From assembly GCA_902777335.1 (NCBI GenBank), contig CACYTF010000017.1, forward strand, positions 1-56,189: DNA of 56,189 nucleotides, read 5' to 3'. Under the pieces are notes generated by a model that was not told the DNA's origin, did no database searches, and was given only the letters and a program-made list of their open reading frames with translations. Positions 48,785-55,183 of this stretch are shown piece by piece. The DNA is from an uncultured Eubacteriales bacterium. Its GTDB lineage: Bacteria; Bacillota; Clostridia; Christensenellales; Aristaeellaceae. The position numbers and the translations under genes were made by a program. Within the stretch, counting starts at the first letter, position 1. Each line of letters begins with the position of its first letter.

Positions 48785-48855
48785 CTTTTGCACAGGGGGA
48801 CGGTCCTTTTGTGTTCTGAAAGAACACAAAAGGACCGTCCCCCTGTGCAAAAGCT
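48783..48855. repeat. Perfect 35-bp inverted repeat with GGGGACGGTCC core
   Basis: Arms 48783-48817 and 48821-48855, loop GAA. The core GGGGGACGGTCC lies in the stem. It begins inside the kinase stop codon. A sister element with the same core is at 49808-49878. Core of this kind is widely seen in Clostridia as dispersed REP-like hairpins. Confidence 0.85.
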
Positions 48856-48877
48856 CCGATAATTTACACGCGCTTAA

Positions 48878-48906
48878 TTGACAACCTGGTACGACAGGCG
48901 TATAAC
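48878..48906 (+). promoter_or_regulatory. Promoter of the FMN riboswitch-ribU transcript
   Basis: Consensus -35 TTGACA (48878-48883), 17-bp spacer, -10 TATAAC (48901-48906). Confidence 0.8.
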
Positions 48907-48927
48907 ATACTTGGATCTTGTGATCCG

Positions 48928-49040
48928 GTCTTCGGGGCAGGGTGAAATTCCCGACCGGCGGTATAGTCCGCGAGCCGCTTCGGCGGCATGAACCGGTGTG
49001 ATTCCGGTACCGACTGTAGAGTCAGGATGGTAGAAGACGA
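48928..49040 (+). ncRNA. FMN riboswitch (RFN element)
   Basis: The conserved six-helix RFN sequence is nearly consensus: TCTTCGGGGCAGGGTGAAAT, then CCGACCGGCGGTATAGTCC, a variable stem, GGTGTGATTCCGGTACCGAC, TGTAGAGTCAGGATGG and closing AGAAGAC. FMN binding should lower ribU expression. The downstream hairpin is the likely switch platform. Confidence 0.95.
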
Positions 49041-49067
49041 CGCATCAAGCGCCTGTGCAGAAATGTC

Positions 49068-49104
49068 CGCGCCCCGGGACGAATCCCGCGGGCGCGCTTT
49101 ATTT
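49068..49104 (+). terminator. Expression-platform terminator of the FMN riboswitch
   Basis: A 12-bp stem with one bulge (49068-49079 with 49084-49096), loop CGAA, followed by CTTTATTT. Consistent with FMN-induced early termination before the ribU start. Confidence 0.75.
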
Positions 49105-49143
49105 CGCGCAGGGCACGGTTCCGCGCCAGAGGAGGTCTTTCAA

Positions 49144-49809
49144 ATGTCCGAAACGAGCAACCGGAACAGCACCAAGCGGCTCACGCTGATGGCCATGCTG
49201 GCGGCCATCGCCTACGCGGCCATGCTGATCACCCGGCCCCTGCCCGCCGTGGCGGGGTTTCTGAGCTACGACCTGAAGGACGTGATCATCGCCATCGCGG
49301 GCTTTCTGCTGGGCCCGGCGGCGGCGCTGATCATCACCGTGACGGTGTCGCTGATCGAGATGGTCACGGTGAGCAGCACCGGCCCCATCGGGCTGTTGAT
49401 GAACGTGCTGTCCACGGCGGCCTTCGCGCTGCCCCCGTCGCTGCTGTACCGGCGCGAGCGCACGCTGAAGAACGCGGCGCTGGGCCTGGGCCTGGGCGTC
49501 GCGCTGATGACGGCGATGATGCTGGCCTGGAACTACATCGTCACGCCGATGTACATGGGCGTGCCCCGGCAGGTGGTGGCGGGCATGCTGCTGCCCACGT
49601 TCCTGCCCTTCAACCTGGTCAAGGGCGGCCTGAACGCCGGCATCACCATGCTGCTGTACAAGCCCCTGTCCGCCGCGCTGAAGAAGACCGGCCTGCTGCC
49701 CCGCCAGGGCGAAGCCGCCAAGCCCCGCCGCTTCAGCCCCGCCGCCACGCTGATCTCCGCGATGGTGGTGATCACCTGCGTGGTGGTGTTCATCCTCATG
49801 ACCCGGTAA
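49144..49809 (+). CDS. ribU: Riboflavin ECF transporter S component RibU
   Basis: 221 residues with about six helices. Motifs LTLMAMLAAIAYAAMLI, SYDLKDVIIAIAGFLLGPAA, LIEMVTVSSTGPIGLLMNVL, AWNYIVTPMYMGVPRQVV and LLPTFLPFNLVKGGLNAGI match RibU, which binds riboflavin and works with the shared EcfA1-A2-T module (not in the window). GAGGAGG lies about 8 nt before ATG 49144. An FMN riboswitch in the leader supports the riboflavin assignment. Confidence 0.95.
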   Translation: MSETSNRNSTKRLTLMAMLAAIAYAAMLITRPLPAVAGFLSYDLKDVIIAIAGFLLGPAAALIITVTVSLIEMVTVSSTGPIGLLMNVLSTAAFALPPSLLYRRERTLKNAALGLGLGVALMTAMMLAWNYIVTPMYMGVPRQVVAGMLLPTFLPFNLVKGGLNAGITMLLYKPLSAALKKTGLLPRQGEAAKPRRFSPAATLISAMVVITCVVVFILMTR

Positions 49810-49878
49810 AATGAGATAGGGGACGGTTCCTTATCTCACTTTGAAAGTGAGATAAGGAACCGTCCCCTATCTCATTTT
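49808..49878. repeat. Perfect inverted repeat with GGGGACGGTTCC core
   Basis: Arms 49808-49841 and 49845-49878 with a 3-nt loop. It begins near the ribU stop and may terminate both ribU and the convergent rubrerythrin gene. It shares its core but not its outer arm sequence with the element at 48783-48855. Confidence 0.85.
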
Positions 49879-49885
49879 TGGTCGA

Positions 49886-50425
49886 TCAGTAGTTCTCCGC
49901 CTTCACCTGGAAGTAGCTCTGGGGGTGGTTGCACACCGGACAGACCTCGGGGGCCTGCTTGCCGATGTGGATGTGGCCGCAGTTGCTGCACTGCCAGATC
50001 ATGTCGCCGTCGCGGCTGAACACCAGGCCGCCCTCGATGTTGGCCAGCAGCTTGCGGTAGCGCTCCTCGTGCTCCTTTTCGATGGCGGCGACGCCCTCGA
50101 ACAGCTTGGCGATGTCCTCAAAGCCCTCGTCCCGGGCCTCCTGGGCGAACTTCGCGTACATGTCGGTCCACTCGAAGTTCTCGCCGTCGGCGGCGTCCTT
50201 CAGGTTGGTGGTGGTGGTGGGCACCTTGCCGCCGTGCAGCAGCTTGAACCACAGCTTGGCGTGCTCCTTTTCATTCTTCGCGGTCTCCTCGAAGATCGCG
50301 GCGATCTGCACGTAGCCGTCCTTCTTCGCCTGGGACGCATAGTAATCGTACTTGTTGCGGGCCTGGGATTCGCCCGCGAAGGCCGCCATCAGGTTGGCCT
50401 CGGTCCTTGAACCCTTCAGTTCCAT
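49886..50425 (-). CDS. rbr: Rubrerythrin
   Basis: 179 residues. A diiron four-helix domain with the ExxH motifs ([56 protein letters not shown]) and a C-terminal rubredoxin-like iron site [13 protein letters not shown] with [12 protein letters not shown]. It reduces hydrogen peroxide in the cytoplasm of anaerobes. GGAGG lies 8 nt before ATG 50425. It has its own promoter, with a palindrome over the -10. Confidence 0.96.
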   Translation of the reverse strand: MELKGSRTEANLMAAFAGESQARNKYDYYASQAKKDGYVQIAAIFEETAKNEKEHAKLWFKLLHGGKVPTTTTNLKDAADGENFEWTDMYAKFAQEARDEGFEDIAKLFEGVAAIEKEHEERYRKLLANIEGGLVFSRDGDMIWQCSNCGHIHIGKQAPEVCPVCNHPQSYFQVKAENY

Positions 50426-50442
50426 GGTATGCACCTCCGTAT

Positions 50443-50492
50443 ATAATATGTCCGACCATCGACATATTATCACGGACCGGTGGGTTCGTCAA
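50443..50492 (-). promoter_or_regulatory. Rubrerythrin promoter with palindromic operator
   Basis: Minus strand: -35 TTGACG (50487-50492), 17-bp spacer, -10 TAATAT (50464-50469). Inverted repeat ATAATATGTC (50443-50452) and GACATATTAT (50461-50470) with an 8-bp centre covers the -10 and the start site. PerR is the usual regulator of rubrerythrin but this is not the standard PerR box. Confidence 0.7.
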
Positions 50493-51223
50493 TCCTTTTT
50501 CGCGCACTTCGCCTCGATGGCCCGCCAGGCGAATTCCGCCGTGCCCGGGCCGCCCGCGGCGTCGATGTTTTCGGTCATGGCGCCGCCGCCGGCGTACATG
50601 CGGCCCAGGCTCAGCAGTATGCTGTCGGAGCAGGTATAGAAGTGCTCGGTGATGTAGGCCTGCAGCTTGTCCACCTGGGCCCGGGCGGCCTCGCCGGCGG
50701 GGTCCGCGTCCCGCATGCCGCCAAAGGCCGAAAGGATGTCCATCAGCCCCGCGCCGAGGCTCAGCTCCTGCGCCTTCGTGCGGCCCGCGGACTTCTGCTC
50801 GTATTCCTTGTACTCCGCCGACTGGCCGTAGCTGGCCTTCGCCTGCCGGGCGTATTCGTCGATCTTCTTCGTGTCAAACGCCGTGAAATTCATGTGCTTC
50901 ACTCCTATCGCTTTGATGCCCTTCGCCAGGTCGATCAAATTCTCCAGATGCTCGATCTTCATCCGCAACAGCTCGATCTGCTGGTCCAGCGCCCGTTCCC
51001 GGTCGAACCTCGGGCTGTCCAGTATGCCCCGGATGTCCTTCAGCGGGAATTCCAGCTCCCGGAACAGCAGTATCGCCGACAGCCGCTCCAGCGCCTCGTC
51101 GTCGTACAGCCGGTAGCCCGACGCCGACACCGCCGCCGGCCGCAGCAGCCCCAGCCCGTCGTAGTGGCGCAGCGCCCGCACGCTGACGCCGGTGGTCGCG
51201 CTCACCTCGCCGATGGTCATCAT
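50489..51223 (-). CDS. MerR-family regulator with TipAS-type effector domain
   Basis: 244 residues. MerR winged helix: TIGEVSATTGVSVRALRHYD, LLRPAAVSASGYRLYDDEAL, FRELEFPLKDIRGIL; a coiled-coil (EHLENLIDLAKGI) and a C-terminal ~120-residue all-helical domain with YGQSAEYKEYEQKSAGRTKA, then GMRDADPAGEAARAQVDKLQ and ITEHFYTCSDSILLSLGRMY, the TipAS fold that binds thiopeptide antibiotics and other ligands. It starts at ATG 51223 or 51220. Its promoter carries a 19-bp-spaced MerR palindrome, so it probably activates its own transcription. No efflux gene is adjacent. Confidence 0.92.
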   Translation of the reverse strand: MMTIGEVSATTGVSVRALRHYDGLGLLRPAAVSASGYRLYDDEALERLSAILLFRELEFPLKDIRGILDSPRFDRERALDQQIELLRMKIEHLENLIDLAKGIKAIGVKHMNFTAFDTKKIDEYARQAKASYGQSAEYKEYEQKSAGRTKAQELSLGAGLMDILSAFGGMRDADPAGEAARAQVDKLQAYITEHFYTCSDSILLSLGRMYAGGGAMTENIDAAGGPGTAEFAWRAIEAKCAKKD

Positions 51224-51244
51224 GTCCCTCGCCTCCCTGACAAC

Positions 51245-51275
51245 AGCATAAACCCTGACGCAGCGTCAGGGTCAA
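51245..51275 (-). promoter_or_regulatory. MerR-type autoregulated promoter
   Basis: Minus strand: -35 TTGACC (51270-51275), 19-bp spacer, -10 TATGCT (51245-51250). A perfect 10+1+10 palindrome ACCCTGACGC...GCGTCAGGGT at 51252-51272 fills the spacer, the classic site for MerR-family DNA distortion. Confidence 0.85.
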
Positions 51276-51334
51276 TAGCCATTCTGAAATTTAACAAATC
51301 AATAAACGCGGATGAATTCTGTTTATAATGACAC

Positions 51335-51364
51335 TTGACGTTCCTTCAGGGTGAGATGTATAAT
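51335..51364 (+). promoter_or_regulatory. Promoter of the secreted Ig-like protein gene
   Basis: -35 TTGACG (51335-51340), 18-bp spacer, -10 TATAAT (51359-51364). Confidence 0.75.
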
Positions 51365-51412
51365 AAGATAGAGATGTACGCGTCCCAAACAACCATGAAG
51401 GAGGCAACCCCT

Positions 51413-52066
51413 ATGAGGCGAACTTTCCGGATCCTTTCCCTGATTCTTGTGCTCGCGACGCTGCTGTGCGTCGCCGCTCCCGCGCTGGCGGCGCAGAAGG
51501 TCTCCATCGCGCCCAAAACCCTGTGGGCCGGCTGCGAGTACACCTTCGGCATCGACTTTAACAACATGCCCGAGAACGCCAAGCTGGTCTCCGTCAAATC
51601 CAGCAATCCGAAGGTGCTCAAGGCGACAAAATACGGCAGCGCCATCTATGATACGGATCTCACGCCCCTGAAGGTCGGCAAGGCCAAGGTCACCGTCACC
51701 TACAAGATCGGCAGCAAGAAGGACACCGTCTCCGCCACTTACAACGTCAAGAAGTATCCCAACCCCCTCAAGCGCGTGACGGTGAACGGAAAGGCGCTGG
51801 ACATCAAGAACAACAAGTACTACTACGATTTCAATAAGTTCAAGGGCACGAAGCCCCTGGTCAAGCTGACACTGGCCAAGGGCTGGAAGATCGCCTGGAC
51901 CTGGGGCTTTACCCAGAAGAAGGGCGACGACAGCACCTTCAAGGAGTTCAATCCGAAGAACGGCAAGGCCTTCAACCTGCCCAAGGGCTATGAGGGCTGT
52001 GTATTCTACACGTTGAAAAACGCGAAGGGCGACGAGATCCAGTACGGCGTTCGCTTCTGGCGCTGA
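51413..52066 (+). CDS. Secreted Ig-like/beta-sandwich protein
   Basis: 217 residues. The signal peptide FRILSLILVLATLLCVAAPA with cleavage after ALA is followed by KVSIAPKTLWAGCEYTFGID, a Big2-like beta region with VSVKSSNPKVLKATKYGSA and GKAKVTVTYKIGSKKDTVSA, and a C-terminal domain containing KGWKIAWTWGFTQKKGDDST. The function is unknown; it is likely extracellular. AAGGAGG lies 8 nt before ATG 51413; the longer frame would start inside the promoter. It is monocistronic, ended by a strong terminator. Confidence 0.8.
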   Translation: MRRTFRILSLILVLATLLCVAAPALAAQKVSIAPKTLWAGCEYTFGIDFNNMPENAKLVSVKSSNPKVLKATKYGSAIYDTDLTPLKVGKAKVTVTYKIGSKKDTVSATYNVKKYPNPLKRVTVNGKALDIKNNKYYYDFNKFKGTKPLVKLTLAKGWKIAWTWGFTQKKGDDSTFKEFNPKNGKAFNLPKGYEGCVFYTLKNAKGDEIQYGVRFWR

Positions 52067-52084
52067 CAGGCTTACATCTTAAAA

Positions 52085-52117
52085 CGAGGGGGACGCGCGC
52101 GTCCCCCTCGCTTTTTT
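52085..52117 (+). terminator. Rho-independent terminator
   Basis: Perfect 11-bp arms CGAGGGGGACG and complement (52085-52095 and 52100-52110), loop CGCG, then six T residues (52112-52117). Confidence 0.92.
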
Positions 52118-52132
52118 GCTCTTCACGTTTTC

Positions 52133-52335
52133 ATGTGGGATTCCCCTCTCAGGCGCTGCGCGCCAGCTCATCCCACGGGCCTGCCTCGGCCCCAGCTCAC
52201 TGAAAACAGCACACTGTGCTGTTTTCCGGGCGTTCGCTGCCCGTCACCGGGGCGAGCTCGAACTCCGCGCTATCCCCCTTGCCTCGCCCCCGTGAGGGGG
52301 AGAGGTGCCCGCAGGGCGGAGAGGGGGTATCCCAC
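52133..52335. repeat. Dispersed repeat element, inverted copy
   Basis: Contains the reverse complement of the hairpin module at 42.35-42.41 kb: arms 52202-52213 and 52215-52226 (GAAAACAGCACA), flanked by GGGCCTGCCTCGGCCCCA and CCGGGCG. The rest is hairpin-rich (CCCCGTGAGGGGG, GCCCGCAGGGC). No gene is called. Confidence 0.75.
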
Positions 52336-52371
52336 AAGTTTCCGTGATGAGCCGTTTTTATGGCACTATGC

Positions 52372-53442
52372 TCAGTCCGCGCGCACGCGCCAGCCGTACT
52401 TGTCCTCGATCCGGCCAGTCTGGATGCCGGTGATGGTGTCGTACAGCTTCTGGGTCACCGGGCCGATGGAGCCGTCGCCGATGGTCATCACGTCGTCCAT
52501 GTAGCGCAGCTTGCCCACGGGGCTGATGACGGCGGCGGTGCCGGTGCCGAAGACCTCCTCCAGCTTGCCGGCCTTCTGGGCCTCGATCAGCTCGTCCACG
52601 GACACCTTGCGCTCCTCGACCTCCATGCCCCACTGGCGGCACAGGAACAGCACGCTGTTGCGGGTGATGCCGGGGAGGATGGAGCCGTTGAGCATCGGGG
52701 TGACGATCTTGCCGTCGATCTTGAACATGATGTTCATCGCGCCGACTTCCTCGATGTACTTGCGCTCCACGCCGTCCAGCCACAGCACCTGGCTGTAGCC
52801 GCCGTCGTGGGCCTTTACCTGGGCGATCAGCGACGCGGCGTAGTTGCCGCCGGTCTTGGCAAAGCCGATGCCGCCGCGCACGGCGCGCACGTACTCGTCC
52901 TCGATCCAGATGCCCACGGGGGCCAGGCCGCTCTCGTAGTAGGCGCCGGAGGGGCTCAGTATGACGATGAACAGATAGGTCTTGGAGGGCGCCACGCCCA
53001 GGAACTCGTCGGTGGCGATGATGAACGGGCGGATGTACAGGGACGTGCCCGGCTCGGTGGGGATCCAGTCCTTGTCGATGGCCACGACCTCTTTAATGGC
53101 CTGCACGAAGTCCTCCTCCGGAATGCGGGGGATGCACAGACGGTCGTTGGAGTTGTTGGCGCGCTTGGCGTTCATGTCCGGACGGAACAGGTACGCCTCG
53201 CCGTTGGCGCCGCGGTAGGCCTTCAGGCCCTCGAACATCGTCTGGCCGTAGTGGAACACCATGGCGGAGGGGTCCAGCTCGATCTTCTGGTAGGGCACGA
53301 TGCGCGCGTCGTGCCAGCCCTGGCCCTCGGTGTAGTTCATAATGAACATGTGGTCCGTGAAGATGTGGCCGAAGCCCAGCTTCTGGCCCGGCGCCGGCTT
53401 GGCCTTGGGGGCCGTGGTGCGTTCGACGCGGATATTCAGCAT
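52372..53442 (-). CDS. ilvE: Branched-chain amino-acid aminotransferase
   Basis: 356 residues, class IV PLP enzyme of the BCAT type. Motifs: LGFGHIFTDHMFIMNY, MVFHYGQTMFEGLKAYRG, SLYIRPFIIATDEFLGV, PLP lysine in GGIGFAKTGGNYAASL, QVLWLDGVERKYIEEVGAMN, and LPGITRNSVLFL with GTAAVISPVG. It interconverts Leu, Ile and Val with their 2-oxo acids. AGGAG lies about 9 nt before the ATG. Together with the liv importer it suggests that the cell both imports and catabolises or remakes branched-chain amino acids. Monocistronic. Confidence 0.95.
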   Translation of the reverse strand: MLNIRVERTTAPKAKPAPGQKLGFGHIFTDHMFIMNYTEGQGWHDARIVPYQKIELDPSAMVFHYGQTMFEGLKAYRGANGEAYLFRPDMNAKRANNSNDRLCIPRIPEEDFVQAIKEVVAIDKDWIPTEPGTSLYIRPFIIATDEFLGVAPSKTYLFIVILSPSGAYYESGLAPVGIWIEDEYVRAVRGGIGFAKTGGNYAASLIAQVKAHDGGYSQVLWLDGVERKYIEEVGAMNIMFKIDGKIVTPMLNGSILPGITRNSVLFLCRQWGMEVEERKVSVDELIEAQKAGKLEEVFGTGTAAVISPVGKLRYMDDVMTIGDGSIGPVTQKLYDTITGIQTGRIEDKYGWRVRAD

Positions 53443-53486
53443 GGTTCATCGCTCCTGTCTGTATAGAATTCCGAATGGTTTCATCC

Positions 53487-53515
53487 ATGATACCGCGCTA
53501 AATCGTTAAAATCAA
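53487..53515 (-). promoter_or_regulatory. Promoter of ilvE
   Basis: Minus strand: -35 TTGATT (53510-53515), 17-bp spacer, -10 TATCAT (53487-53492). Confidence 0.65.
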
Positions 53516-53556
53516 GCGCATGGCCGGGATATTTCCTTATCTTTACATTCTGCGCC

Positions 53557-53586
53557 TTGTTTTCATCCCCTTTCGCCGCGTATAAT
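53557..53586 (+). promoter_or_regulatory. Promoter of the queT transcript
   Basis: -35 TTGTTT (53557-53562), 18-bp spacer, -10 TATAAT (53581-53586). Divergent from ilvE. The transcript begins about 200 nt before queT. Confidence 0.7.
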
Positions 53587-53600
53587 GGCATGCACAACGA

Positions 53601-53664
53601 AATACGAGACAGTTCGAGGCCCTCCTGTCTGACGGACGCGAAAGCGTCCCGAAAAAACAAAACC
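53601..53664 (+). ncRNA. Structured queT leader, candidate preQ1-type riboswitch
   Basis: A 6-bp stem (53607-53612 with 53625-53630) with a 12-nt loop beginning TTC, then a stem GGACGC-GAAA-GCGTCC (53634-53649) and an A-rich tail GAAAAAACAAAACC. A small stem with a TTC loop plus an A-rich tail is reminiscent of preQ1 class I, and queT imports a queuosine precursor. The match to consensus is incomplete. Confidence 0.35.
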
Positions 53665-53687
53665 AGGTTTGCGCTGGCGCGCAAGGG

Positions 53688-53709
53688 GCATGGTTTACCA
53701 TGCTTTTTT
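53688..53709 (+). terminator. First terminator in the queT leader
   Basis: Stem GCATGGT/ACCATGC (53688-53703) with a TT loop followed by six T residues (53704-53709). Confidence 0.85.
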
Positions 53710-53730
53710 ATTCGCGCGGGCGCTTGAAGG

Positions 53731-53754
53731 GGCATGGAATACCATGCCTTTTTT
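53731..53754 (+). terminator. Second, near-identical terminator in the queT leader
   Basis: Stem GGCATGG/CCATGCC (53731-53737 with 53742-53748) followed by six T residues (53749-53754). Confidence 0.85.
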
Positions 53755-53794
53755 CGCGGGGCCTCTGTGTCTTGAGAACACAAGGAGGTCCCCC

Positions 53795-54316
53795 ATGAAT
53801 TCCATCGAAAACAAGCCCCGCTTCACCACGCGCAGCCTCGTCAACGCCGGCCTGATCGGCGCGATCTACGTGGCGCTGACGCTGATCTTCCAGCCCATCA
53901 GCTTCGGCGCGATACAGTTCCGCATCGCCGAGGCGCTGACGCTGTTGCCGATACTGACCTTCGACGCGGTGCCCGGCCTGTTCGTCGGCTGCGTGATCGC
54001 CAACCTGCTGGGCGGCGGCGTGTGGTTCGACGTGGTGCTCGGCTCCATCGCCACGCTGCTGGCCGCGATCTGCACCCGGCTGCTCCGCGAAAAGCGCATC
54101 GTCGCCGCGCTGATGCCCACCGTCTTCAACGGCCTGATCGTGGGCCCGGTGGTGTACTTCGCGTATGTCCGCGCCCCGGGCGACCCGGTGAGCGTGCCCA
54201 CCCTGCTGTTCAACATGGCCACCGTGGCCTTCGGCGAGCTAGTGGTGTGCTACGCGCTGGGCCTGCCGTTCCTCTACGCGCTCGGCAAGCTGCCGAAGAG
54301 CACGATGGGGAAATAG
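53795..54316 (+). CDS. queT: Queuosine precursor ECF transporter S component QueT
   Basis: 173 residues with about five helices. Blocks TRSLVNAGLIGAIYVALTLI, FGAIQFRIAEALTLLPIL, GLFVGCVIANLLGGGVWFDV, VLGSIATLLAAICTRLLR and MATVAFGELVVCYALGLPFL match QueT-type ECF S components, which take up queuine/preQ1-like bases. AAGGAGG lies 6-7 nt before ATG 53795; a longer frame crosses the second terminator and is rejected. The leader with two tandem terminators implies control by attenuation. Confidence 0.9.
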   Translation: MNSIENKPRFTTRSLVNAGLIGAIYVALTLIFQPISFGAIQFRIAEALTLLPILTFDAVPGLFVGCVIANLLGGGVWFDVVLGSIATLLAAICTRLLREKRIVAALMPTVFNGLIVGPVVYFAYVRAPGDPVSVPTLLFNMATVAFGELVVCYALGLPFLYALGKLPKSTMGK

Positions 54317-54345
54317 GCGATACGCCGCTCCGAGCCAAAAACCAT

Positions 54346-54504
54346 GGGCTGTCTCAAAACGCATCAGTATACAAGCGCGTACATGGTGTAGGGGCGGCCA
54401 ATGGCCGCCCGCCGGGAAGTACGATGTGTTTCGTACCCGGGCGGGCGGCCATTGGCCGCCCCTACGCATGCTTCACGCAACCAACGCACGTTTTGAGACA
54501 GCCC
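54346..54504. mobile_element. MITE-like element with GGGCTGTCTCAAAACG terminal inverted repeats
   Basis: Perfect 16-bp terminal inverted repeats (54346-54361 and 54489-54504). CAT flanks both ends (54343-54345 and 54505-54507), a possible target duplication. Inside is a second long hairpin with arms beginning GTAGGGGCGGCCAATGG and ending CCGCCCCTAC, around 54388-54466. There is no transposase frame, so it is non-autonomous. Confidence 0.85.
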
Positions 54505-54510
54505 CATCAT

Positions 54511-54552
54511 TCAGCCCCAGATCGCGATGTGCGTATCAAAAAGCAGATTCAT
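54511..54552 (-). pseudogene. VapC-like PIN toxin, truncated to 13 codons
   Basis: From ATG 54552 the frame reads MNLLFDTHIAIWG and stops at TGA 54511, just before the MITE end. MNLLxDTHIALW is the hallmark N-terminus of PIN-domain VapC RNases, including the first catalytic Asp. The ATG overlaps the antitoxin stop by 3 nt (ATGA), the usual toxin-antitoxin coupling. No continuation of the toxin is found on the other side of the MITE, so the remaining ~110 codons have been lost. Confidence 0.75.
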
Positions 54553-54791
54553 GGCGCGTCCCCTGTGAGCATATCTTCGATCTCGCTGTTTTCGGCGTCA
54601 AAATCACCCTTGACGGTGAATTTGCCCTTGGCCACGCCGATGCGCCTGGAGACAAGCGTCTCATTGATCAGCGTGATCCCGGCTACGGGCTTGCCGTTTC
54701 GCACGACCGTGATGAAGTCCTGATGCGATATCTGCTCCTCGGTCAAGGCCTCGCCTTTGTTCAACGCAAATCGCTTGTCCATTCCATTCAC
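54549..54791 (-). CDS. Phd/VapB-type antitoxin (orphaned)
   Basis: 80 residues from GTG 54791; GAGGG is 7 nt upstream. The segment EEQISHQDFITVVRNGKPVA looks like the DNA-binding N-terminal half, and the C-terminal RRIGVAKGKFTVKGDFDAEN resembles the toxin-neutralising tail of Phd/VapB proteins, typically (G)xxKGK(x)xxxxDFDxP. The partner PIN toxin immediately downstream is reduced to 13 codons. The antitoxin may persist as a DNA-binding repressor of its own promoter or be decaying. Confidence 0.7.
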   Translation of the reverse strand: MNGMDKRFALNKGEALTEEQISHQDFITVVRNGKPVAGITLINETLVSRRIGVAKGKFTVKGDFDAENSEIEDMLTGDAP

Positions 54792-54917
54792 CCGCTTTCC
54801 CTCGCGTCAATTTCTTCCGAACACCGCAACATTGTACATTTTTCGCTCTGCCGGCGTTGCCTGTCGCGCGGATATCAAACGACAATTGTTATCCCCAATG
54901 GCACTAAGTTCAGCGGT

Positions 54918-55113
54918 TGGGGTGCCCTATCCCCCGCTTCGCGGGTACTTCCCCACTGCGGTGGGGAAGCTTTTGGGCGGCATCCACATTCTGTGCCTCC
55001 CCACCGCAGTGGGTTCGAGCGCCAGGAGAACAGTCCGGTGGACTGTTCTCAGCGAGAACGGGCCGGCAGGCCCCTGGAGAGGGGGACCGCTTGCGGTGGA
55101 AGGGCACCCCGGG
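54918..55113. repeat. Dispersed repeat element, diverged copy
   Basis: Shares GCCCTATCCCCCGCTTCGCG (reverse complement of the 42.2-kb module) and the hairpin module AGCGCC[hairpin]AGCGAGA. Hairpin arms 55026-55036 and 55040-55050 read GAGAACAGTCC, differing from the 42-kb copy by paired substitutions. Another CCACTGCGGTGGGG hairpin occurs at 54953-54966. No gene is called. Confidence 0.75.
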
Positions 55114-55183
55114 CATTCCTTAACTGAATGCCATTGTCTTTTATCCCATCTTCCACGCGTTCGCAATAAATTGGAATACTGCT

